Shown piece after piece: positions 26,117-35,900 of a DNA stretch of 64,000 bases. Every line of letters starts with the position of its first letter. Position 1 is the first letter of the stretch. A model generated the notes under the pieces. It ran no database searches and was not told where the DNA came from. It saw only the letters and a list, made by a program, of their open reading frames with translations. The stretch comes from Actinomadura rayongensis. GTDB taxonomy: Bacteria; Actinomycetota; Actinomycetes; Streptosporangiales; Streptosporangiaceae. Location: contig NZ_WUTW01000009.1 of assembly GCF_009831215.1 (NCBI RefSeq), positions 62,001 through 126,000 on the forward strand, in the 5' to 3' direction. Position numbers and translations under genes: made by a program.

Positions 26117-28189
26117 ATGGCCCATCCCCCGTTCCCCCGTGTGCTCGTGGACGAGGCGCACGGCCAGGCGTGGAGCATCCGGCCCGACGTCGTCGCGCGG
26201 ATGAACCCCGCGCACCCCCGCGACTCCGGGTACGTCGAGGCCGCCGCCGACCTGCGCCGCCGGGGCTGCGCCGTCGCCGCGCACCCGGCCGGGCCGCTGA
26301 CGGGCGGCGTGCTGGAGCGGTGCGACGTGCTCGTCCTCGCCCACCCGTCCGACCCGGTCTGGGAGCGGACCGTTCCGGGCGGCTCCCCCAAGCTGTCGCC
26401 GGACGAGCTGGACGCGGTCGAGCGGTTCGTGCGCGCGGGCGGCGGCCTGGTCGTCCTCGGCGAGTGCGAACAGGACAAGTACGGCAACAACCTCAACGAG
26501 CTGCTCGGACGGTTCGGCGTCCACATCGCGAACACGACCGTCCAGGATCCGGTGCGCAACCTGCGGGGCGTCGCGACCTGGGTCCGCGCCGACCTCGACG
26601 GGCCGCGCCCCGGCGCGGACGTGCTCGCGGGCGTCGCCGACGTGTGCTTCTACCGCGCCGCGACGATCGACGCCGTCCCGGACGACGCGCGCGTGCTGTG
26701 CCGGACGGCCGCGACCGCGAGCGTCCCCGGCGCCGCGCTGGCCGTCGCGGTCGAGGCCGGACGCGGCCGGATCGCCGTCTTCGCCGACTCCGACCTGTTC
26801 GGCGACGACTCCATCGACGACCTCGGCCACCGGACGCTCTGGGCGAACACGGTCGCGTGGGCGGCGGGCGGCCGGGCCGTTGCGCCGGTGACGACGACGG
26901 GCGCCCTGGACCGTCCGGCCTGGCCGGAGCTGAAGGAAGCGGTGACGGCGCTCCGCGAACTCCAGGGGCCGGACGGCTCGGTCGTTGGCGACGCGACCGC
27001 GCTCGTGGACCGGATCGTCGCGGCCGTCGAGGAGCTGGCGCCCGGCTTCCCGCACGACGAGCGGTACCTGACCGCGCTGGTCGGCGACCTGCGCCGCTGG
27101 GCCGCCGAGGGCTTCGGCGTCCCCGACTTCCTGGACGCGCTGGTCGAGTTCCACCCCGAGCGGGACCGCGCGGACGGCCGCGAGCACCTCGTCGTCTTTC
27201 CGATGTACACGCAGAACGGCAGCCCGGACCGCAGGCTGGAGGCGCTGATCGTCCGGGCGGTCTGGCCGGGCTGGCTCGCCGAGCTGGAGGCGGCGAAGTA
27301 CGACAACCCGATGTTCGTCCCGATCTCGTTCGTGGACTTCACGGCGGGCTACGACACCAACTCGGCCGTCCTGTTCCCCGAGACGGTCGCCGTGCGCGAG
27401 GTGCCGCGCTTCACCTGGGGCGGCATCTTCTGCGACCGCGAGGCCGCGCGCTTCCGGGCCGTCGGCCGCGCCGCCGTCGACACGCTGCGGCTCGCCGTCC
27501 CGCCCGACGCCGCCCGGCTGCTGGACGACCAGCGCCTCGCGCAGGACGCGTTCGTCCTCTGGGACCTCGTCCACGACCGGACCCACACCCGCGGCGACCT
27601 CCCGTTCGACCCGTTCATGGTCAAGCAGCGGATGCCGTACTGGATGTACGCGCTGGAGGAGCTGCGCTGCGACCTGAACGCCTACCGCGAGGCCGTCGCG
27701 CTGGAGGACGCCGGAGTTCCGTACGGTCGTCTCGTGCGCTACGCGATCCTCTTCGACCGGCTGTTCCGCTTCCCCATCACCGGCGGGCGCGTCAAGAACT
27801 ACGACGGGCTCGGCGGCCAGCTCCTGTTCGCCCATCTGCACCGCGCGGGCGTCCTGCGCTGGACCGACAACGTGCTCCGCATCGACTGGCGGGCGGTGTC
27901 CGGGGCCGTCCTCGACCTCTGCGCCGCCATCGAACGGCTCTACCACGACGGCATCGACCGCTCGCGCGTCGCGCACTGGCTGTCGGCGCACGAGCTGGTC
28001 GCGTCGTACGTGGCGCCGAACCCCGCGTCCACCTGGGCGAAGGGACCGGCGGCGCTGCCGATGGACGGTCCACCGCGCGGCCTCGTCGACGCGGTGCTGC
28101 CCGACGAGTTCCCGCTCAACACCTTCTACGAGGCGCTGCAGCGCAGGCTGCGCGACGTGGTCGCCGCGACGTCCGGGATCACCGGATGA
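26117..28189 (+). CDS. DUF6421-like family protein with N-terminal GATase-like domain
   Basis: 690 residues, ATG after GGAGGCAGGAGC. Residues about 1-250 resemble a glutamine-amidotransferase-like/DUF4350-type Rossmann domain (VLVDEAHGQAWSI; ERFVRAGGGLVVLGECEQDKYGNNLNELLGRFG; GRIAVFADSDLFGDDSIDD). The remaining part (FPMYTQNGSPDRRLEALIVRAVWPGWLAELE; FVDFTAGYDTNSAVLFPETV; LVHDRTHTRGDLPFDPFMVKQRMPYWMYALEELRCDLNAY) matches my recollection of DUF6421. HDRTHTRGD and EELRCD look like metal or catalytic clusters, which is speculation. No function is established. It heads an operon with an SDR, a PLP lyase, an aldehyde dehydrogenase and a permease, all linked by overlaps. Confidence 0.8.
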   Translation: MAHPPFPRVLVDEAHGQAWSIRPDVVARMNPAHPRDSGYVEAAADLRRRGCAVAAHPAGPLTGGVLERCDVLVLAHPSDPVWERTVPGGSPKLSPDELDAVERFVRAGGGLVVLGECEQDKYGNNLNELLGRFGVHIANTTVQDPVRNLRGVATWVRADLDGPRPGADVLAGVADVCFYRAATIDAVPDDARVLCRTAATASVPGAALAVAVEAGRGRIAVFADSDLFGDDSIDDLGHRTLWANTVAWAAGGRAVAPVTTTGALDRPAWPELKEAVTALRELQGPDGSVVGDATALVDRIVAAVEELAPGFPHDERYLTALVGDLRRWAAEGFGVPDFLDALVEFHPERDRADGREHLVVFPMYTQNGSPDRRLEALIVRAVWPGWLAELEAAKYDNPMFVPISFVDFTAGYDTNSAVLFPETVAVREVPRFTWGGIFCDREAARFRAVGRAAVDTLRLAVPPDAARLLDDQRLAQDAFVLWDLVHDRTHTRGDLPFDPFMVKQRMPYWMYALEELRCDLNAYREAVALEDAGVPYGRLVRYAILFDRLFRFPITGGRVKNYDGLGGQLLFAHLHRAGVLRWTDNVLRIDWRAVSGAVLDLCAAIERLYHDGIDRSRVAHWLSAHELVASYVAPNPASTWAKGPAALPMDGPPRGLVDAVLPDEFPLNTFYEALQRRLRDVVAATSGITG

Positions 28190-28869
28190 CGGCCGGACGG
28201 GTCGTGGTCGTCGCGGGCGCGGCCGGCGCCGCGGGCCCGGCCGTGTGCCAGGCGCTGGCGGACGCGGGCGCCGTCGTGATCGCCTGCGGGCGCGACGCGG
28301 ACCGGCTGGCCGCCGTCGCGGGACCGGCCGAGCGGCACGCGGTGGACCTGCTGGACGACGCGGCGACCGCGCGCTTCGCCGCGTCCGTCGCGGAGCGGCA
28401 CGGACGGGTGGACGGGCTCGTCCATCTCGTCGGCGGCTGGCGCGGCGGGACGCCGTTCACCGCCGAGGACCCCGCCGACTGGACGTGGCTGTCGGACCGG
28501 ATCGTCCGGACCCTCCAGCACACCACCCGCGCCTTCCACCCGCACCTGACGGCGAGCGACGCGGGACGGCTCGCGATCGTCTCCGCCGCCGAGGCCACGA
28601 GGCCGACCGCGAACAACGCGCACTACGCCGCCGCCAAGGCCGCCGCCGAGGCGTGGACGCTCGCCGTCGCGCAGTCCTGGACGGGCGGTCCGGCCGCCGC
28701 GTCGATCCTCGTCGTCCGGGGCCTGCTGACCGACGCGATGCGCGCCGCCCGCCCGGACGCGAAGTTCACCTCCCTCACCCACGTCGACGCGGTCGCCGGG
28801 CGGATCGCGTCCCTGTGGTCCGAGCCGGCCGCCGACCTGAACGGAGCCCGCCTGTGGCTGACGCCCTGA
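28186..28869 (+). CDS. Short-chain dehydrogenase/reductase
   Basis: 227 residues; the ATG overlaps the DUF6421 stop (ATGA). The nucleotide-binding start is VVVVAGAAGAAGPAVCQALADAGAVVIACGRD. The NAG-like strand is altered to VHLVGGWRGG, and the catalytic region reads LAIVSAAEATRPTANNAHYAAAKAAAEAW (Ser, Tyr, Lys in YxxxK spacing). It is a soluble NAD(P)-dependent oxidoreductase probably acting on the substrate handled by the other four operon enzymes. The final 16 bp overlap the start of the next gene. Confidence 0.9.
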   Translation: MTAGRVVVVAGAAGAAGPAVCQALADAGAVVIACGRDADRLAAVAGPAERHAVDLLDDAATARFAASVAERHGRVDGLVHLVGGWRGGTPFTAEDPADWTWLSDRIVRTLQHTTRAFHPHLTASDAGRLAIVSAAEATRPTANNAHYAAAKAAAEAWTLAVAQSWTGGPAAASILVVRGLLTDAMRAARPDAKFTSLTHVDAVAGRIASLWSEPAADLNGARLWLTP

Positions 28870-29927
28870 CCCCCCGCCACGACCCGGACGCGCGCGGGTT
28901 CGCCAGCGACAACTACGCGGGCGTCCACCCCGAGGTGCTGGCCGCGCTCGCCGCCGCGAACGGCGGGCACCAGGTCGCCTACGGGGAGGACGTCTACACC
29001 GAGGCCGTCCGCGAGATCTTCCGGACGCACTTCGGGCCGGAGGCCGAGACGTACCTCGTCTTCAACGGCACGGGCGCGAACGTCGTCGCGCTGCAGTCCA
29101 TGACCGAGCGGTGGGACGCGGTGATCTGCGCCGAGTCCGCGCACGTCCACGTGGACGAGTGCGGCGCGCCCGAGCGGGTCGGCGGACTGAAGCTGCTGAC
29201 CGTCGCGACGCCGGACGGCAAGCTGACGCCCGAGCTGATCGACCGGCAGGCGTACGGGTTCGACGACGTCCACCGGGCGCGTCCGGCCGTGGTGTCCGTC
29301 GCGCAGCCGACCGAACTCGGGACGCTCTACACGGCCGACGAGCTGGCCGCGCTGTGCGACCATGCGCACCGGCTCGGCATGACCGTCCACGTGGACGGCG
29401 CGCGGCTGCCGAACGCCGCCGCTGCGCTCGGCCTGCCGTTCAGCGCGTTCACCACCGACGTCGGCGTGGACGTCCTGTCGTTCGGCGGCACCAAGAACGG
29501 GCTGCTGTTCGGTGAGGCGGTGGTCGTCCTGAACCCCCGGGCGGCGCGCGGCGTGCCGTATCTGCGCAAGACGTCGATGCAGCTGGCGTCCAAGTCGCGG
29601 TTCGCCGCCGCGCAGTTCGCGTCGCTGCTCGGCGGCGACCTGTGGCTGCGCAGCGCGACGCACGCGAACGCGATGGCCGCGCGGCTCGCCGCCGCCGTCG
29701 ACGGCCTGCCCGGCCTGCGGATCACGCAGAGGACCGAGGTGAACGCCGTGTTCGCGGTGCTGCCGCCGGACGTGACGGCGCGGCTGCTGAAGCGGTTCCG
29801 CTTCTACGTCTGGGACGAGCGGACGGGCGAGGTCCGCTGGATGACGAGCTTCGACACGACACCGGAGGACATCGGCGAGTTCGCCGCGGCGATCGCCGCG
29901 GAACTGGCGGGAGGGACCGGCGCATGA
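28854..29927 (+). CDS. PLP-dependent threonine aldolase / beta-eliminating lyase family protein
   Basis: 357 residues from a GTG inside the end of the SDR gene. Family marks: GFASDNYAGVHPEVLAALAAANGGHQVAYGEDVYTE at the N-terminus, TGANVVALQSM, the HVDGARLPNAAAALG strand (Asp binding the pyridine nitrogen), and the Schiff-base Lys in LSFGGTKNGLLFGE. Such proteins cleave beta-hydroxy amino acids to glycine and an aldehyde. In this operon an aldehyde dehydrogenase follows directly and could oxidise the aldehyde. The exact substrate is unknown. Confidence 0.92.
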   Translation: MADALTPRHDPDARGFASDNYAGVHPEVLAALAAANGGHQVAYGEDVYTEAVREIFRTHFGPEAETYLVFNGTGANVVALQSMTERWDAVICAESAHVHVDECGAPERVGGLKLLTVATPDGKLTPELIDRQAYGFDDVHRARPAVVSVAQPTELGTLYTADELAALCDHAHRLGMTVHVDGARLPNAAAALGLPFSAFTTDVGVDVLSFGGTKNGLLFGEAVVVLNPRAARGVPYLRKTSMQLASKSRFAAAQFASLLGGDLWLRSATHANAMAARLAAAVDGLPGLRITQRTEVNAVFAVLPPDVTARLLKRFRFYVWDERTGEVRWMTSFDTTPEDIGEFAAAIAAELAGGTGA

Positions 29928-31357
29928 GCAACCAGAAACTGACCGTCCGCAACTTCGTGGACGGCGCCTACACCGACACGCTCGACGGCCGCACCACGGA
30001 CCTGGTCGACCCGGTGACGGGGACCGTGAACGGGACCGCGCCGCTGTCGTCGGCGGCCGACGTGGACGCGGCCGTCCGCGCGGCGGAGCGGGCCTTCGCC
30101 GGGTGGGCGCGGACGACGCCCGGCGAACGGCAGCTCGCGCTGCTGCGGATCGCGGACGCCCTGGAGGCGCGGGGCGACGACCTCGTCCGGCTGGAGAGCG
30201 CGAACACCGGCAAGCCGCTCGGGCTGACCGCGTCCGAGGAGCTGCCGATGCTGCTCGACCAGATCCGGTTCTTCGCCGGGGCCGCCCGGACGCTGGAGGG
30301 CCGGTCGGCGGGCGAGTACATGGACGGGTTCACCTCGTTCGTCCGGCGCGAGCCGATCGGCGTCGCCGCGCAGGTCACGCCGTGGAACTACCCGATGCTG
30401 ATGGCGGTGTGGAAGTGGGCTCCGGCGCTCGCGGCGGGGAACACGGTCGTCCTCAAGCCCGCCGACCTCACGCCCGCGACGACCGTGTTCATGGCGGAGC
30501 TGATGGCCGAGCACCTGCCGCCGGGCGTCGTGAACGTCGTGTGCGGCGACCGCGACACCGGACGCGCGCTCGTCGCCCATCCCGTCCCCGGCATCGCGTC
30601 GGTGACGGGCTCGGTGCGGGCCGGGATCGAGGTGGCGGGGACGGCGGCGGCGGACGTCCGGCGCGTCCACCTCGAACTCGGCGGCAAGGCGCCCGTCGTC
30701 GTGTTCGCCGACGCCGACCTCGGCGCGGCGGCCGAGGCCATCGCCGAGGCGGGGTTCTTCAACGCCGGGCAGGACTGCACGGCCGCGACCCGCGTCCTCG
30801 TGGAGCGGAGCGCGCACGACGAGTTCACCGCCGCGCTCACCGAGGTCGCCGCGCGGACCCGCACCGGCGCGCCCGGCGAGGACATCCTCTACGGCCCGCT
30901 GATCTCCGCCGCGCACCTGGCCAAGGTCGCCGGGTTCGTGGACCGGCTGCCCGCGCACGCCCGCGTCGAGACCGGCGGCGCGCGGGTGGGCGAGCGCGGG
31001 TTCTTCTACGCGCCGACGGTCGTCTCCGGGGTGCGGCAGGACGACGAGATCGTCCAGAACGAGGTGTTCGGTCCGGTCATCACCGTCCAGCCGTTCGCCG
31101 ACGAGGCCGAGGCGATCGCGCTGGCCAACGACGTGGAGTACGGGCTGGCGTCGTCGGTGTGGACGCGCGACCACGCGCGCGCCATGCGCTGCACGGCCCG
31201 GCTCGACTTCGGCTGCGTGTGGGTGAACTGCCACATCCCGCTGGTCGCGGAGATGCCGCACGGCGGGTTCAAGAAGTCCGGATATGGCAAGGACCTGTCG
31301 GTCTACGCGCTGGAGGACTACACGCGGGTGAAGCACGTGATGACCGCGCTCGGCTGA
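29924..31357 (+). CDS. NAD-dependent aldehyde dehydrogenase, gamma-aminobutyraldehyde/betaine aldehyde type
   Basis: 477 residues; ATG overlaps the aldolase stop (ATGA). Catalytic Cys285 lies in FFNAGQDCTAATR and Glu251 in HLELGGKAP. VTPWNYPMLMAVWKWAPALAAGNTVVLKPA and VTGSVRAGIEVAG form the cofactor site. The sequence style is that of aminobutyraldehyde dehydrogenases (PatD/PuuC-like), which oxidise aldehydes from polyamine or amino-acid breakdown. Context: downstream of an aldol-splitting PLP enzyme and upstream of an amino acid permease, so part of one catabolic route. Confidence 0.93.
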   Translation: MSNQKLTVRNFVDGAYTDTLDGRTTDLVDPVTGTVNGTAPLSSAADVDAAVRAAERAFAGWARTTPGERQLALLRIADALEARGDDLVRLESANTGKPLGLTASEELPMLLDQIRFFAGAARTLEGRSAGEYMDGFTSFVRREPIGVAAQVTPWNYPMLMAVWKWAPALAAGNTVVLKPADLTPATTVFMAELMAEHLPPGVVNVVCGDRDTGRALVAHPVPGIASVTGSVRAGIEVAGTAAADVRRVHLELGGKAPVVVFADADLGAAAEAIAEAGFFNAGQDCTAATRVLVERSAHDEFTAALTEVAARTRTGAPGEDILYGPLISAAHLAKVAGFVDRLPAHARVETGGARVGERGFFYAPTVVSGVRQDDEIVQNEVFGPVITVQPFADEAEAIALANDVEYGLASSVWTRDHARAMRCTARLDFGCVWVNCHIPLVAEMPHGGFKKSGYGKDLSVYALEDYTRVKHVMTALG

Positions 31358-31371
31358 GTTATCGTCGCCGC

Positions 31372-32622
31372 GTGACCTCGGCCCCCGGCGAACTGCGGCG
31401 GCGGCTCGGCGTGTCCGACGCCGTCCTGGTCGGGCTCGGCGCGATGCTCGGCGCGGGCGTGTTCGCGGCGCTCGGCCCCGCGGCGCGCGCGGCCGGGTCG
31501 GGGCTGCTCGCCGGGCTGGCGCTCGCGGCGGTCGTCGCCTACTGCAACGCCACGTCGTCGGCGCGGCTGGCGGCCCGCTACCCCGCGTCCGGCGGGACGT
31601 ACGTCTGCGGCCGCGAGCGCCTCGGCCCGTTCTGGGGCCACCTCGCGGGCTGGGGCTTCGTCGTCGGCAAGACCGCGTCGTGCGCGGCGATGGCGCTGAC
31701 CGTCGGCGCGTACGCGTGGCCCGCGCACGCCCACGCCGTCGCGGCGGGCGCGGCGCTGGCGCTGACGGCGGTGAACTACGTCGGCGTCCACAAGTCGGCG
31801 CTGGTGACAAGGGCGATCGTCGCGATCGTGTTGATAGTCCTCACGGTCGTCACGGTGTCACTGCTGACGTCCGGCGAGGCGGACGCGGCACGCCTCTCCT
31901 TCGGCACGGACACCTCGCCGGGCGGAATCCTGCGGTCAGCGGGCCTGCTGTTCTTCGCGTTCGCCGGATACGCCCGGATCGCCACGCTCGGCGAGGAGGT
32001 CCGCGACCCGGCCCGGACGATCCCGCGCGCCGTCCCGATCGCCCTGGCGATCACGCTGGCGACGTACACGGCGGTGGCGATCGCGACACTGTCGGTCCTG
32101 GGCGGCGACCGCCTGGCCGCGACGACCGCCCCGCTCGCCGACGCCGTCCATGCGGCCGGCCTGCCCGCCCTAGCCCCGGTAGTCCGCACCGGCGCCGCCA
32201 TCGCAGCCTTGGGCTCCCTGCTCGCCCTGATCCTGGGAGTCTCACGCACAACCCTCGCGATGGCCCGCGACCACCACCTCCCGAGCTTCCTCGCCGCCGT
32301 CCACCCCCGCTTCGCCGTCCCCCACCACGCCGAACTCGCCGTAGGCACGATCACGGCCCTAGCCGCCGCCACCGCCGACGTACGCGGCGCGATCGGCTTC
32401 TCGTCCTTCGCCGTCCTCGTCTACTACGCCATCGCGAACGCCTCAGCCTGGACCCTGACCCCCGCCGAAAACCGCCCACCCCGCCTCGTCCCCGCCCTGG
32501 GCCTGACCGGCTGCCTCACCCTCGCCTTCGCCCTCCCCCTCACGTCCGTCCTGGCAGGCTCCGCCGTCCTAGCCACCGGCGCCCTCCTCTACGCCACCAC
32601 CCGCCGGGCAAGCGCTTTTTGA
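31372..32622 (+). CDS. APC-superfamily amino acid/polyamine permease
   Basis: 416 residues from a GTG 14 bp after the dehydrogenase stop. About 11-12 hydrophobic segments are visible, and the N-terminal VGLGAMLGAGVFAALGPAARAAGSGLLAGLALAAVVAYCNATSSARLA is the APC helix 1-2 signature. A large cytosolic loop motif, FAGYARIATLGEEVRDPARTIPRAVPIAL, is typical of the family. It probably imports the amino acid or amine used by the operon. From about 31800 onward the gene uses CTA, GTA, ACA and TCA codons that are rare in its neighbours, so its 3' two-thirds have a different base composition. Confidence 0.92.
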   Translation: MTSAPGELRRRLGVSDAVLVGLGAMLGAGVFAALGPAARAAGSGLLAGLALAAVVAYCNATSSARLAARYPASGGTYVCGRERLGPFWGHLAGWGFVVGKTASCAAMALTVGAYAWPAHAHAVAAGAALALTAVNYVGVHKSALVTRAIVAIVLIVLTVVTVSLLTSGEADAARLSFGTDTSPGGILRSAGLLFFAFAGYARIATLGEEVRDPARTIPRAVPIALAITLATYTAVAIATLSVLGGDRLAATTAPLADAVHAAGLPALAPVVRTGAAIAALGSLLALILGVSRTTLAMARDHHLPSFLAAVHPRFAVPHHAELAVGTITALAAATADVRGAIGFSSFAVLVYYAIANASAWTLTPAENRPPRLVPALGLTGCLTLAFALPLTSVLAGSAVLATGALLYATTRRASAF

Positions 32623-32652
32623 TCCGACATCCGGCGCACGAGAAATGAAAAA

Positions 32653-32676
32653 GGCCGACGGGATTTCCCGTCGGCC
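32653..32676 (-). terminator. Rho-independent terminator for the minus-strand small gene
   Basis: The stem GGCCGACGGG/CCCGTCGGCC (32653-32662 and 32667-32676) is perfect, with a 4-nt loop. On the minus strand it is followed by TTTTTCATTT, a proper U-tract, and lies 17 bp after the stop of the gene at 32694. On the plus strand it sits 30 bp after the permease stop and could also halt that operon, although no U-tract follows there. Confidence 0.85.
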
Positions 32677-32693
32677 GGTGCCGTGACGTACGG

Positions 32694-32930
32694 CTAGACG
32701 ATGTGCCATCCCGCGAAGCGAGAGAACATTTCCCACGTGCCAAGTGCAGCCGTCATGAACATGACGGACCCAAAAATCAACCGCACGATAGTGTGTTCCT
32801 CGCCGTCTTTTCCAGAAATATCGACTATGCCCACCGATCGGCCGGTATGAACGTACCAGAAGGTCGAGCGTAGATCAAAACGGAACGACAAACGCGAAGA
32901 TCGCTCGGAACTAGAAGTCAAAAAGGGCAT
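32694..32930 (-). CDS. Small single-helix membrane protein downstream of the SARP regulator
   Basis: 78 residues from the ATG at 32930, which has GGCGGA just upstream; a TTG at 32942 is an alternative. The N-terminal half is polar with many Ser and Arg. Residues about 48-68 (IVRLIFGSVMFMTAALGTWEMF) form one membrane helix, followed by a short aromatic tail. It starts 22 bp after the SARP gene and is followed by a clear terminator, so it looks like a real last gene of that transcript. Its base composition is clearly lower in GC than the surroundings. I know no family; its position recalls afsS after afsR, but the sequence is unrelated. Confidence 0.55.
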   Translation of the reverse strand: MPFLTSSSERSSRLSFRFDLRSTFWYVHTGRSVGIVDISGKDGEEHTIVRLIFGSVMFMTAALGTWEMFSRFAGWHIV

Positions 32931-32951
32931 CAAGTCCGCCAAAGCGGACGA

Positions 32952-35900
32952 TCAGGCACCCGGAATGTCATCCGGGCTGAGAAGGCGGTCCTGGAGAACA
33001 TCCGCCTCGCGGACGCCGAGAGAAGAGAACAGCTCCAGTGCCTGCCGCCGGTAGGGCTCGGCCACCGCGGCGCCCCGGGTCCGCGCGACGACCTCGCCGA
33101 TGCCCGCCAGGGCGGACGCCTCCTGGCGGACGTCGGCGATCGAGCGCGCCAGCGCGAGGGATTCCTCGAAACGCTCGCGGGCGGCGGCGTACCGGCCGGC
33201 GCGCAAATGAAGCTCGCCGATGCCCAGCAGAGCCAGCGTCTGCTCGTACCGCTCGGACAGCTCCCGAGCCGACTGGAGCGCCTTCTGATGGTGGATCAGC
33301 GCCTCACCGTCGCGTCCCAGCGCGGTGAAGCAGGTGCCGATGTGGTTGAGCGAATCACATTCACCGCGAAGATCGCCGATCTCCCGATAGATGGCGAGCG
33401 CCTTGCGGTATTCTCCGATCGCCTCGGCGGCGCGGCCCGTCCTGCGGTAGACCGTCGCGACGTTCGACAGCCAGACGGCCTGGTGCTGCCGGCGCATTTC
33501 TTTGACATCACGCGCCCGAAGGTAGAAGTCCAGGGCGACGTCATAGTTCCCGAGCATCTGCTCGAGGTCGCCGATGTTGTTGAGCGCGATCTGGCGCCCT
33601 TCATCCGCGCCCAGGCGGGTGTGCGTGTCGAGGGCGGCCCGGAAATGGTCCGCCGCCTCGCCGTACCGGCCCAGATGGCACAGGACGATGCCCAGATTGT
33701 TCAGGGCTTCCCCCACATCGCCCTCATCCGCGCACTCCCGGAACCCGGCCAGCGCCTGCTGCAGGTATCCGAGCGCCACGTCGAACTCGGCGAGATGCCA
33801 GTGCACCTGCCCGATCTGCAACAGGAAGCCGGCCACCGCGCGGCCGTCGCCGTGCGACCGGGCGGACTCCAGTCCCTCGTGCGCACGGCGCAGGGCCTCC
33901 GCGTACCGGCCCGAACGCCAGTAGATCTTGCTCAGGTCGGCGAGAGCGCGGATCCGGCTCCCGTGTTCCCCGAGGTCGCTCCAGACGGCGGCGGCACGCT
34001 CGTGCAGCCGCGCGGCGTCCGCCCACCGGCCGGTGGACTCCAGGTGCGGCGCGAGGACGGCGGCGAGCCCCGCGGCACGCCCGCCCCGGCCGCGCTCCAC
34101 GGCATCGGACGCGACGCGAAGGAGGTTGTCCGACTCGGCGTCGAGCCAGCCGCGCGCGCCGTCCGCGTCCGCGAACGAGGGCGGGCACGGCGAGACGGCG
34201 GTGACCGCGGGACGGTCGCCGCGCGGGTACAGCAACGCGTCCGCGCGCGCTGCGGTCGCGAGGTAGTGGTCGGTCAGCCGGTCGAGCGCGGCCTCGGCGT
34301 CCGGCGGCGGGTCGAGGGCCGCGAGCCGGCTCGCGTACTCACCGATCAGATCGTGAAAGCGGTAGCGGCCCCGGCTCGGGTCCTCGATGAGGTGGTAGTC
34401 GAGGAGTTCTTCCAGCATCGCCCCGGCCGTCGCCCGGTCCGTGCCGAGGAGCACCGCCGTGTCGTCCGCCGTGACGTCGAGGCCCGGGTGCAGGCCGAGC
34501 AGCCGGAAGGCGACGCGCAGGCGTTCGTCCAGCCCCTCGTAGGACAACGCGAAGACGGCGGTGAGATCGCGGTTCTCGGCGCGGATCTCGGCGAGCCTGC
34601 CGCGACCGCCGGACAGCCGTTCGGCCAGGTCGCCGACCGTCCAGCCGGGCCGGTGCAGCAGGCGCCCGCCCACGAGCTGGACGGCGAGCGGCAGCCCGCC
34701 GCACAGCCCGACGACCGCCCGGACGGCCGGATCCGCCGGATCGAGAGCGCGCTCGGCGACCCGGGCGAGCAGCGCGACCGCCTCCGCCGGCGGCAGGACG
34801 CCGAGGCTGACCGGCCGCACGGCTTCCAGGCCGACGAGTCGGCGCCGGCTCGTGACGATGACGAGGCAGCCGGGGGTGCCGGGAAGCAGCAATCGGATCT
34901 GGTCGTTGCCGAGCGCGTCGTCCAGCACGAGCAGGATCCGGCGCGCGGCGACCGCCCCGCGCCAGCGCGCCGCCCGCGCCTCGACATCGGTGGGGATCTC
35001 GTCCGCGGGGACTCCGACGGCGAGGAGGAGATGCTTGAGCGCCAGACCTCCGTCAAGAGGTTCGTGGTCGGCGTGGTGCGCCCGCAGATGCAGGAAGATC
35101 TGGCCGTCGGGGTACCGGTCGGCCAGGCGGTGGGCGAGGTGGACGGCCAGCGTGGACTTCCCCACCCCCGGCATCCCGTCGATCGCGATCACGGTGACGG
35201 TCGGGCCGCCCTCGGCGAGCGCGGTCAACCGGGTGAGTTCCGCCGTCCTGCCGGTGAACGTGTGGAGGTCACGGGGCAGGCTGCTCGGGGCTTGCGCGGC
35301 GTACGGGCGCCGAGGGAGCGTGAGGCCGGGATCTCCGGCGAGAATACGGCGGTGCAGACGGCTCGTCTCGGGATGCGGTACGGCACCGAGATCGGCCGCC
35401 AGACGTTCGCGAAGCCGGTGGAAGACATGCAGCGCGTCACCGGAACGGCCGTCCCTGTAGAGCGCCAGCATGAGCGACTCGGCGAGCTTCTCGTGATGGG
35501 GAAACCGGGCGGCGAGCCGATCGAGCTCGTTGATCACCTGGGCATGGCGACCGCGCGCCAATTCAATTTTGAAACGGTCCAGCGCCCCACCCACCAATTC
35601 GTCCTCGATGGTGCGGCGTGTTCTCTCGGCCCACGCGCCTTCGATGCCGGACAGCGGTGTGCCGCGCCAAAGCCGCAACGCCTCGCGCAACAGCGCGGCG
35701 GCGTGTTCCGTGTCGCCGCTGTCGGCGATGGAACGCGCCTGCGCGCACAACCGCGCGAAGCGGTGGTAGTCGACCTGCTCGGGGTCCGCGTCCAACGTGT
35801 ACGCGCCGGCCCGGTAATGCAACCGGACCTGGTCGTCCATCGCTTCGAGACGGCGACGCAGCCGGGCGATCTGGGTGTGCAGAGCCGCGCGCACCCGTGT

